A stretch of 15,091 bases of DNA from Euryarchaeota archaeon UBA486 (lineage in GTDB: Archaea > Thermoplasmatota > Poseidoniia > Poseidoniales > Poseidoniaceae): assembly GCA_002497765.1 (NCBI GenBank), contig DAET01000053.1, positions 12,355 through 27,445 of the forward strand. The letters run 5' to 3'. Below the pieces are notes generated by a model. That model was not told where the DNA came from and did no database searches. It saw only the letters and a list, made by a program, of their open reading frames with translations. Position numbers and translations under genes: made by a program. This document shows positions 6,279-12,365 of the stretch, piece after piece (position 1 is the first letter of the stretch; every line of letters starts with the position of its first letter).

Positions 6279-6947
6279 ATGGTCGGCCACTTCCAAGAAT
6301 TTGAGGATGAATACCTCGAAATGATGTATGAATTTCATGAGGCGGAGCCTGGAGGTGTGGTTCGAACAGGGGACTTGGCAGCCAAACTTAGCGTCAGTCC
6401 TGCCTCGGCCACGGAAATGGTCCAGCGCCTTGCTACCCGTGGCTTTTTGGAATACATTCCGTACAAAGGGGCACGATTAACATCCCAAGGTTTGACCCAC
6501 GGACAGAAGATGAAACGTCGCCATCGGCTTGCCGAAGTCCTGCTGGACATGCTTCCCTACGACGGTAACCCGCACGAGACCGCATGTCGCCTTGAACACG
6601 CCATTGATGACGACATGGAGGTTGCCCTTTCGAGGCTCATCACCGAAGATACCCTTGATCCAAGTGGACGGACGATTCCTGAGCCTACCGCTGACATCCT
6701 TGCGAGGTTGCAGACCGGTCAGATGAATCATTCGTTGGGTGACATGGACGTAGGTGCTGCAGGCCGCCTTTCCATGCTCTTGCTTCCCGCGCATGAACTT
6801 GCAACGCTGAACAAGCATGGATTCGCCGTCGGCGCACGGCTTCACCGCACCACGAACGGTTTTACTCTTGAGAATGGGTGGACTGCACAACTTTCCGACA
6901 CGGCGATGCAGTCCGTTTTTGTTGAAATTGAAACGCCTTCGGTGTGA
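6279..6947 (+). CDS. DtxR/IdeR-type metal-dependent transcription regulator
   Basis: 222 aa, a cytoplasmic DNA-binding repressor responding to Fe(II) or Mn(II). An N-terminal winged helix (about 5-72, with LAAKLSVSPASATEMVQRL as recognition helix) precedes a dimerisation and metal domain. Aligning by eye to Corynebacterium DtxR gives His82, Glu86, His99, Cys103, Glu106 and His107 at the positions of H79, E83, H98, C102, E105 and H106, so both metal sites look complete. The position of DtxR Met10 is Glu11 here, closer to Asp8 of MntR. Residues about 150-222 form the SH3/FeoA-like domain. The ATG is preceded by GTGAGG with 7-nt spacing. It lies 9 bases after the membrane zinc-ribbon gene and overlaps the next gene by 4 bp, so it probably controls or senses for that operon. 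No DtxR-box palindrome was recognised. Confidence 0.9.
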   Translation: MVGHFQEFEDEYLEMMYEFHEAEPGGVVRTGDLAAKLSVSPASATEMVQRLATRGFLEYIPYKGARLTSQGLTHGQKMKRRHRLAEVLLDMLPYDGNPHETACRLEHAIDDDMEVALSRLITEDTLDPSGRTIPEPTADILARLQTGQMNHSLGDMDVGAAGRLSMLLLPAHELATLNKHGFAVGARLHRTTNGFTLENGWTAQLSDTAMQSVFVEIETPSV

Positions 6948-8518
6948 ACACTTTAGAACACGCCTCCTCATCCCCTACCATGGCAGATGTGGATTCACCG
7001 GAGGTTGAGGAAACCGAAGGCGAAACCGATGTGGGAGAAAAGAGCGGTTTTGGTTTCCAATTGTCGGAATCCATCGTCCATGCCATCGACTCCCAAATCG
7101 TCAGCTCCGGTCTTCGACTCATCATGTTCCTGCCGGCCTTTGCCGCACTGACGTTTTTCATCAGCTGGGCCTTTGCCCAATCCTCGCCTGCGTTCTGGAA
7201 GGACAACATTGAGCCAAACCTTGGCCTTGGGTTTTCAACCTTCATGGTAAGCTTGGGGTTCGTCGTGGTGTTGGGGTACATCCTCGCTGTGGGCTTCCAC
7301 CGCTACCGGGTGAGCATTTCGCTGGCTACGTTTCACGAGCGGGTGGAAGCCTCCAACGACCAACATCGTTCGGTCCAATCCCTTCACGGCTACGACGGCT
7401 TGCTCTACCAACTCCAAACCTCAATGAGTCATCACACCAAGTCGCTGTTGCTGGCCGTCATGTCAGCGTTGACGCTCATCGTGGTGTTTTGGTATGGAAC
7501 CGGCTCCATTTACGGGAACCTCTTCCTTCTCGTGGCAGCTTCCTTCCTGCTTCTTTCCGTCGGCCAACACCTCCCTACCCGCAGCACACCGTTCAACATG
7601 GTTGAACAAACGGGCTTGCTTCCAGCCTACACGCCCCCGGTCCACCCCTCGACCTTGAACATGGTTTTCAACGACCTCATCAAGACCCACATGGATCCAC
7701 TGCTTCGCTCCCAATACGATGAATACACCAAAGTGCTGGAAAGCACGTTCAAGCGAGGCATCGACCGAAGTTTCGCTCATGAGAAATTCCTGATGACACT
7801 TTACCGGCACGCGACCGGTCTTGACCGAAAGACGCTCGAGTCAGAGATGGGCGAGATCCTGACCAAGAAGGGCATGGAACACGTGTTCTCCCACGAAACC
7901 TTCACCCTCGAGGCTTGGTTGGTCCTTCTTGGCTTAATCAATCAGCGCTGTCCAGCCTTTTTCCGAATGGTTGACCGGCTCAAGCAAGACTTGGAAGGCG
8001 GTCGCGAACCCGCCATGCCCGACCTGATTTTCGAGGTGGACATGGAAAACGTCGTCACCGACAAAGCAAACCTGTTCACCCTCTTCCACAACCTTTCCAA
8101 CAAGACAAGGACGGTGGTCTTCCGCGTCCAGACGCCGAACTTTGAGCCGCGGGACCTGGCTCTTACCTACCGTCTTGAACCGGGTGAGAAGTATTGGTGG
8201 TCCTCTGAAGCGCTCCCGCTCGCAGCCGAAGGTGATGAAGACGTTCTCGGTAAAATGTCGGGCCTCCTCAAGGACAGTACGGTCTCTTGGCAGACACTCA
8301 TTCCAACCAGCGCTGGCGATGCCACCGTCTCTGTGCGCCTCGAGGAAACCAACGGTGAATTGTTGCTGGGGCGCCAAATCAACGTTCGAGTCCGAGCAGA
8401 GTTCCGTCAATGGCTTCGGTCCACCAGCACCTACGTCTCCTACCTCTTTGGTGGACTGGGGCTGGTGGCCGCTGCCATTCGTCTCCTCATGGTCCTGTTC
8501 AGCGATGTTGCGGTCTGA
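6944..8518 (+). CDS. Multi-pass membrane protein, 524 aa, function unknown
   Basis: I do not recognise a family. An acidic disordered N-terminus is followed by four hydrophobic helices at about 57-78, 94-118, 147-165 and 169-188. A large soluble region (about 190-490) is helical first, then beta-rich; its second half (LFTLFHNLSNKTRTVVFRV...) reads like a CARDB/Ig-type sandwich. A last membrane helix lies near 496-520. With five helices and an inside N-terminus, the large domain would be cytosolic if the first four all cross. The GTG start overlaps the DtxR stop as GTGA, and an ATG at 6980 (12 codons later) is an alternative; neither has a Shine-Dalgarno. The overlap ties its expression to the metalloregulator and the zinc-ribbon membrane protein. 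Confidence 0.75.
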   Translation: MNTLEHASSSPTMADVDSPEVEETEGETDVGEKSGFGFQLSESIVHAIDSQIVSSGLRLIMFLPAFAALTFFISWAFAQSSPAFWKDNIEPNLGLGFSTFMVSLGFVVVLGYILAVGFHRYRVSISLATFHERVEASNDQHRSVQSLHGYDGLLYQLQTSMSHHTKSLLLAVMSALTLIVVFWYGTGSIYGNLFLLVAASFLLLSVGQHLPTRSTPFNMVEQTGLLPAYTPPVHPSTLNMVFNDLIKTHMDPLLRSQYDEYTKVLESTFKRGIDRSFAHEKFLMTLYRHATGLDRKTLESEMGEILTKKGMEHVFSHETFTLEAWLVLLGLINQRCPAFFRMVDRLKQDLEGGREPAMPDLIFEVDMENVVTDKANLFTLFHNLSNKTRTVVFRVQTPNFEPRDLALTYRLEPGEKYWWSSEALPLAAEGDEDVLGKMSGLLKDSTVSWQTLIPTSAGDATVSVRLEETNGELLLGRQINVRVRAEFRQWLRSTSTYVSYLFGGLGLVAAAIRLLMVLFSDVAV

Positions 8519-8560
8519 TGGCGTTCCTCCGTTCAGCCATAGCCTTGAAATGGTGAAGGT

Positions 8561-8568
8561 GGTGGAGG
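8561..8568 (+). promoter_or_regulatory. Strong Shine-Dalgarno of the 333-aa coiled-coil gene
   Basis: GGTGGAGG lies 4 bases before the ATG at 8573. It favours this start over an in-frame ATG nine bases further on. It lies in the 54-base spacer after the membrane-protein gene, the widest gap inside the plus-strand block apart from that before the small gene at its end. Confidence 0.6.
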
Positions 8569-8572
8569 CTTC

Positions 8573-9574
8573 ATGCGCGGCATGCCCAACGATGCTGAGA
8601 AAAACCCTGACGCAGACAAACTTGCGGAACTCAGGGACATGGAAGCCAAGGTTCGTCGAATGCGAGACAATCGCAATTCGTTCCGCGATCAGGGCAAGGC
8701 CATGGCCAAGAAGCGCAACGCTGTTCAGGATCAGTACAAAGAACACCGAGAGAAACTCGACGGCATGAAGGCTGAACTCGACGCCATTCACACGGAACGA
8801 AACCTCCACCGAGCCAAGCGTGATGCTGTCAACGCTCAACTCCGTGATCTGTTCGCTCAGGTCAAGGGCCGTCGTGGCGAGCACGGCGAAAAGAAATCCG
8901 CTACCGCAGAGTACTCTCAACTTCTCAGTCAGATCAACAACCTTGAGGAACAATTCCAAACCACCTCCTCCAGCACCAAGAAGGAGAAGGAAACCATGGA
9001 GCGAATCAAGCGGATGAAGCGCCGCGCCGAAGAACTCGAACCTGAGGTTGCCAAATTCGAGATGGTGGCTGTTGACCTTTCCAACCTTGACGAAGCCATT
9101 GCAACGCTCAAGGCAGAATCCGACGATGCGCACAACCTCTTTGTCGAGGCGCTGAAGCGAGCCGACGAGAAGTGGGCCGAGTACAAGGAAGGGCTTGACC
9201 ACCGTGATTTCCTCAAGGCAGAGGGCGACCGCCACCACAACGAATCGGTGGAACTTCACGAAAAAGCCAACGCCATTCACGAGAAAATCGACGAGTTGAT
9301 GGTCAACGTCAACAAGGCCCGTGACGAACTCAACATGGCCCGTCAAGAGCGTGAATCATGGATCACCGATCACAACAAGTCGGTCAAAGCAGAGATGAAG
9401 ACGGGTGCGGAATCCGACGAGGTCGCCGATATGCTCGTTCAGTCCTTGCTCTCGGACGGTGAACTGGTGTTTGGTGGCGTGGGTCGAGACGATGCCGCAC
9501 AGAAGGCCAAGCGCGGCGGTGCCTCTTCCAAGAAGAAAAACATGCGACGCATGGGTCCGATTCGTCGACGCTGA
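8573..9574 (+). CDS. COG1340-like coiled-coil protein with basic tail, 333 aa
   Basis: Function unknown. Residues about 14-275 are nearly unbroken, highly charged helix with heptad character; the stretch RDAVNAQLRDLFAQVKGRRG resembles the LNxxVxEL repeat of COG1340 proteins. The break around TTSSSTKKEKE (about 139-150) may be a turn between two coils, giving an antiparallel hairpin. Residues 286-302 (DMLVQSLLSDGELVFGG) look like a worn version of the LLxGxxLSxEE tail of the two coiled-coil proteins in the left block. The end is strongly basic (SSKKKNMRRMGPIRRR), as in the 280-aa protein. No signal peptide or membrane helix is seen. It is followed after 9 bases by the nucleotidyltransferase gene. 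It is probably a paralogue of the 291-aa protein, though divergence is high. Confidence 0.85.
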   Translation: MRGMPNDAEKNPDADKLAELRDMEAKVRRMRDNRNSFRDQGKAMAKKRNAVQDQYKEHREKLDGMKAELDAIHTERNLHRAKRDAVNAQLRDLFAQVKGRRGEHGEKKSATAEYSQLLSQINNLEEQFQTTSSSTKKEKETMERIKRMKRRAEELEPEVAKFEMVAVDLSNLDEAIATLKAESDDAHNLFVEALKRADEKWAEYKEGLDHRDFLKAEGDRHHNESVELHEKANAIHEKIDELMVNVNKARDELNMARQERESWITDHNKSVKAEMKTGAESDEVADMLVQSLLSDGELVFGGVGRDDAAQKAKRGGASSKKKNMRRMGPIRRR

Positions 9575-9583
9575 GGTCCTACG

Positions 9584-10663
9584 ATGTTGGGCATCATCAT
9601 GGCCGGAGGCCAAGGGAGCCGGCTCATGCCGCTCACGGCCACACGCCCCAAACCCATGGTGGAGGTTCTCGGACGTCCGGTGATTGATTTCGTCAAGGAT
9701 GCAATGGTGGACGCCGGTATTGATGAAATCGTTGTCACCACCGGCTACCGTGGTGAACAACTCCAAGCTCACGTTGATGGTTGGGCCGGAACATTGGCGA
9801 ACGGCAACCGCATCTCCGCTCGAATCAACCAAGAATCAACGCCCATGGGGACGGCTGGCAGTGTTGGTCTGCTGCGAGAGCACATCACCACGACTTGCGT
9901 GGTGGGTTCCGGAGATTCGGTCGCTTCCTTTGATATCGCTTCGTTGTTGGCCGCTCATCGCAAGCACGGTGCCAAGGTGACCATGGCGTTGTGGGAAGTC
10001 AAAAATCCATCAGAATTTGGTATTGTGGGGTTATCAAGTCGTGCGGATGGGGAGGTGGACGGTGACCTTCGAGAGGGCTATATTCGTCGCTTCTTGGAGA
10101 AACCATCGCCGGAAGAGGCGTTTAGCAACGTGATCAACGCCGGTTTGTACATCTTGGAGCCTGAGGTGTTCGAGCACGTTCCAGTTGGAGAAAAATTCGA
10201 TTTTAGCAAACAACTCTTCCCAAAACTCCTGGAGTTGGGCTGGCCGATGTACGCTCAAACCATTGATGGTGTCTGGTTCGATGTGGGCCAACCGTTCGAA
10301 CTGATCAAGGCGCAAGCCACCCTGATGCAGCGATACGATGACCTCCCCTTCTCTTACCCTGTCTCGTTCACGAGCGTTGGCGACGTGCTTCATGCCATCA
10401 ACGCTGAGTTAAACGGGTCGGTCAAGCGCTCGGTGCTCGGTTCCGAAACGGTCGTGCACGAGGGTGGGACTGTGGTCGATTCGCTGCTGATGGACGGTTG
10501 CACCGTTGAATCAGGCGCTACGGTATCCGGCTCGGTGGTGGGGCGAGATGTCATCATTCCCAACGATACGGTGCTGGACGCCTGCGTTGTTGGTGACGGC
10601 GCCACCCTGGTCGCTGGAAGGCGCTACCTGAATGAGAAAATCGCCAACGAGGCGGGCGTGTAG
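9584..10663 (+). CDS. Sugar-1-phosphate nucleotidylyltransferase with left-handed beta-helix tail
   Basis: 359 aa, cytoplasmic. It transfers a nucleotidyl group from an NTP to a sugar-1-phosphate, supplying activated sugars for glycans or S-layer glycosylation. The signature AGGQGSRLMPLTATRPKPM at residues 7-25 binds the NTP. STPMGTAGSV (85-94), GSGDS with Asp111, the E-K-P (about 170) and NAGLYILEPEVF follow in family order, and GVWFDVGQP closes the catalytic domain. Residues about 272-359 carry hexapeptide-type repeats of a left-handed beta helix, as in archaeal mannose-1-phosphate guanylyltransferase-like and glucose-1-phosphate thymidylyl/uridylyltransferase-like enzymes. Which sugar and NTP are used cannot be decided. 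The ATG has GAGGT six bases before it and follows the coiled-coil stop by 9 bases. Confidence 0.9.
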   Translation: MLGIIMAGGQGSRLMPLTATRPKPMVEVLGRPVIDFVKDAMVDAGIDEIVVTTGYRGEQLQAHVDGWAGTLANGNRISARINQESTPMGTAGSVGLLREHITTTCVVGSGDSVASFDIASLLAAHRKHGAKVTMALWEVKNPSEFGIVGLSSRADGEVDGDLREGYIRRFLEKPSPEEAFSNVINAGLYILEPEVFEHVPVGEKFDFSKQLFPKLLELGWPMYAQTIDGVWFDVGQPFELIKAQATLMQRYDDLPFSYPVSFTSVGDVLHAINAELNGSVKRSVLGSETVVHEGGTVVDSLLMDGCTVESGATVSGSVVGRDVIIPNDTVLDACVVGDGATLVAGRRYLNEKIANEAGV

Positions 10664-10708
10664 GAAAAGCATCTATGAAGGGTGGGTGTTGGCTACCCTC
10701 CGAATCAC

Positions 10709-10942
10709 ATGAGTTCCACGCCCCATCGAACCTATGAACGCACATGGGAAGAGATTGAAAACATGCTTGACCAAGCCACTGAAAAAATGCATCAGTGGAA
10801 GGAATGGTACGAGATGTGCAAATCCGAGAAGGACAAGGACGGCATGAAGGAGGCCGCCCGCAACCACAAAGCACTCGAGGGTGTGGTGAAGACCCTGAAG
10901 TGGACCCTGGGTGAAGTGGGCATTGACGACCCGTTGAACTGA
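10709..10942 (+). CDS. Small helical protein, 77 aa, function unknown
   Basis: A short acidic/basic helical protein rich in Glu, Lys, Met and Trp (YERTWEEIENMLDQATEKM, HQWKEWYEMCKSEKDKDG, VVKTLKWTLGEVG). It reads like a helical hairpin with Trp at regular spacing. There is no known motif, signal peptide or membrane segment. I start it at the ATG at 10709; a GTG at 10682 would add nine residues. Neither has a good Shine-Dalgarno. It follows the nucleotidyltransferase by 45 bases and converges on pdxS with 5 bases between stop codons. The amphipathic, coding-like composition and clean start/stop support a real gene, probably lineage-specific. Confidence 0.65.
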   Translation: MSSTPHRTYERTWEEIENMLDQATEKMHQWKEWYEMCKSEKDKDGMKEAARNHKALEGVVKTLKWTLGEVGIDDPLN

Positions 10943-10947
10943 AGTGC

Positions 10948-11937
10948 TCACCAGCCACGCTGGTCCAAGCGGACTTCAAGCGTTTCAAGTTCGTCGCCTT
11001 TCATTGGAATACCTTCCATCATGGCCATGGCTTCAGCGACCTTGCTCGGTTCATCGTAGTGGGCGGTGGCCATGACGATGGCGTCCGCCATGGTGGGTGG
11101 GTCGCTTGACTTGAAGATTCCAGACCCAACGAAGATGCCATCCATGCCCATTTGCATCATAAGTGAGGCATCTGCGGGCGTGGCGATGCCACCAGCCGAG
11201 AAGGTGACGACGGGAAGACGGCCCAGTCGGTGAACATCGTCCAAAACCGAGCGCACGCCGGCGTGCATCTCGTCATCAATGGCGCCGAAGGGCGTGACGA
11301 GGTGGGTACCGGGGAGTTCGGAGTGTGAGGCGAGAACACGGTAGCGTTCCATGATCTTCTCGGTGGCGAGGTCCAACCCGTGGTCGTCCAGGGATTGAAT
11401 CTGTTGAATTTCCTGGTCGATGAGCCGAGCGTGGGTGACGGCGGCCACAACGTTTCCAGTACCAGCCTCACCTTTTGTTCGGATCATGGCGGCACCTTCC
11501 CAAATGCGGCGCGTGGCTTCACCAAGCCCAGTGGCGCCGCAAACAAAGGGAATTTCGTATTCGTGCTTGTTGATGTGGAAGTATGGGTCTGCCGGCGTCA
11601 AGACCTCGCTTTCGTCGATCATGTCAACGCCCATCGCTTCGAGGATTCGTGATTCGCCGTCGTGTCCGATTCGAGATTTGGCCATCACGGGAATGGACGT
11701 GCAGTCAAGGATGCCCTGAATCATGTCCGGATGACTCATTCGCGCAACACCGCCGGCCTTGCGGATGTCAGCTGGGACACGCTCGAGCGCCATCACAGCA
11801 ACGGCACCAGCGTCTTCTGCGACGGCTGCTTGCTCGGGGTTGACGACGTCCATGATGACGCCGCCTTGTTGCATTCGAGCGAATCCACGCTTGAGGAGTT
11901 CGCTTCCTTTCCGGAATTGAGTGAAGTCGGTTTTCAT
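10948..11937 (-). CDS. pdxS: PdxS, pyridoxal 5'-phosphate synthase subunit
   Basis: Builds pyridoxal 5'-phosphate from ribose 5-phosphate, glyceraldehyde 3-phosphate and ammonia supplied by the glutaminase PdxT, in a dodecameric cytoplasmic complex. From the ATG at 11937 it is 329 aa. Visible hallmarks are GGVIMDVVNPEQA (Asp30), PVMAKSRIGH (Lys87, the imine-forming Lys81 of B. subtilis), DMIDESEVLTPAD, RTKGEAGTGN (Lys155, equivalent to Lys149) and AGGIATPADASLMMQ with VGSGIFKS. A longer segment before the LGRLPVV strand (around ASHSELPGTHLVTPFGAIDDE) makes it longer than bacterial forms, as in some archaea. A GTG at 11946 would add three residues; GTGAG four bases before the ATG favours the latter. 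No pdxT is in the window. It lies 64 bases after the ferredoxin gene and may share its transcript. Confidence 0.96.
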   Translation of the reverse strand: MKTDFTQFRKGSELLKRGFARMQQGGVIMDVVNPEQAAVAEDAGAVAVMALERVPADIRKAGGVARMSHPDMIQGILDCTSIPVMAKSRIGHDGESRILEAMGVDMIDESEVLTPADPYFHINKHEYEIPFVCGATGLGEATRRIWEGAAMIRTKGEAGTGNVVAAVTHARLIDQEIQQIQSLDDHGLDLATEKIMERYRVLASHSELPGTHLVTPFGAIDDEMHAGVRSVLDDVHRLGRLPVVTFSAGGIATPADASLMMQMGMDGIFVGSGIFKSSDPPTMADAIVMATAHYDEPSKVAEAMAMMEGIPMKGDELETLEVRLDQRGW

Positions 11938-12001
11938 GGTGCTCACGCCTCAGCCTATCCGGCCTCCCTTAAGACGGTTGGTTCTTCGTCGTGTGGCTTG
12001 C

Positions 12002-12277
12002 TTAATCGGCAAGGACGGGGGAATCGCCCTCGGCGATTTCAGCGTCAACGGATTCTTCGGCGTTTCGGTCGATCCACGCTTCTTCACCGTCGGGAATGTC
12101 AGTGTCCGCAAAGATGGCATCAACGGGACACTCGGGGACACAAGCACCGCAGTCAATGCACTCGTCGGGGTCGATGACCAGGTAGGTGTCGGCCTCACGG
12201 AACGCCTCAACTGGACAAACAGCAACGCATTCCTGATACTTGTGGTCAACGCAGGGTGAAGTGACGACGTGGGGCAT
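12002..12277 (-). CDS. 7Fe ferredoxin ([3Fe-4S][4Fe-4S])
   Basis: 91-aa cytoplasmic electron carrier. The N-terminal half resembles bacterial FdxA/Azotobacter ferredoxin I. The cysteines give one [3Fe-4S] cluster (Cys9, Cys17, Cys50) and one [4Fe-4S] cluster (Cys21, Cys40, Cys43, Cys46), seen as C-x7-C-x3-C-P and C-I-D-C-G-A-C-x3-C-P. The position of the non-ligand Cys11 of ferredoxin I is His12 here, which rules out a simple 8Fe type. After the second cluster comes an acidic tail of about 35 residues, shorter than in FdxA. The ATG has GGTGAGG seven bases before it and a TATA-like element upstream, so it probably starts its own transcript, which may continue into pdxS. The redox partner is unknown. 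Confidence 0.93.
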   Translation of the reverse strand: MPHVVTSPCVDHKYQECVAVCPVEAFREADTYLVIDPDECIDCGACVPECPVDAIFADTDIPDGEEAWIDRNAEESVDAEIAEGDSPVLAD

Positions 12278-12284
12278 GTGTATT

Positions 12285-12291
12285 CCTCACC
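12285..12291 (-). promoter_or_regulatory. Shine-Dalgarno of the ferredoxin gene
   Basis: GGTGAGG on the minus strand, seven bases before the ATG at 12277. It has the same element and spacing as at the 291-aa coiled-coil gene. Confidence 0.65.
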
Positions 12292-12310
12292 CACACCACA
12301 ACGGACGGTC

Positions 12311-12318
12311 TACTTAAT
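12311..12318 (-). promoter_or_regulatory. TATA-like promoter element for ferredoxin (and possibly pdxS)
   Basis: On the minus strand this reads ATTAAGTA, an archaeal TATA-like sequence in an otherwise GC-balanced spacer. A start site about 25 bases downstream would fall near 12288, giving a leader of roughly ten bases that just includes the Shine-Dalgarno. No strong purine BRE is evident. Confidence 0.45.
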
Positions 12319-12341
12319 GCCTTGTCATGGTGAGATTTTGG

Positions 12342-12357
12342 TTTCGGTTGGCCGAAA
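12342..12357. terminator. Hairpin after the arylsulfotransferase-like gene, possible terminator
   Basis: TTTCGG (12342-12347) and CCGAAA (12352-12357) form a perfect 6-bp stem with a 4-base loop, 9 bases beyond the stop codon of the minus-strand sulfotransferase-like gene. Reading on the minus strand, it is followed by CCAAAAT and not a T tract, so intrinsic termination is uncertain. It could equally be a binding site upstream of the ferredoxin promoter. Confidence 0.35.
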
Positions 12358-12365
12358 ACTACCGC

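Noticed and set aside
6279..6947. Search for a DtxR-box-type operator near the regulator and the divergent region
   Set aside because: I looked for a TTAGGTTAG-like palindrome around 3671-3743 and before 6279 and saw none. The short inverted repeat at 3722-3743 does not resemble one.
7934..9346. A 470-codon open frame on the minus strand
   Set aside because: It runs antisense to the 524-aa membrane protein and the 333-aa coiled-coil gene. Its product is Val/Phe/Leu-rich with no recognisable domain, as expected from the complement of Glu/Lys/Asp-rich coiled-coil codons.
10675..10705. Possible hairpin (AGGGT/ACCCT) before the 77-aa gene
   Set aside because: The stem is only 5 bp with an 11-base loop and no supporting context; chance is likely.
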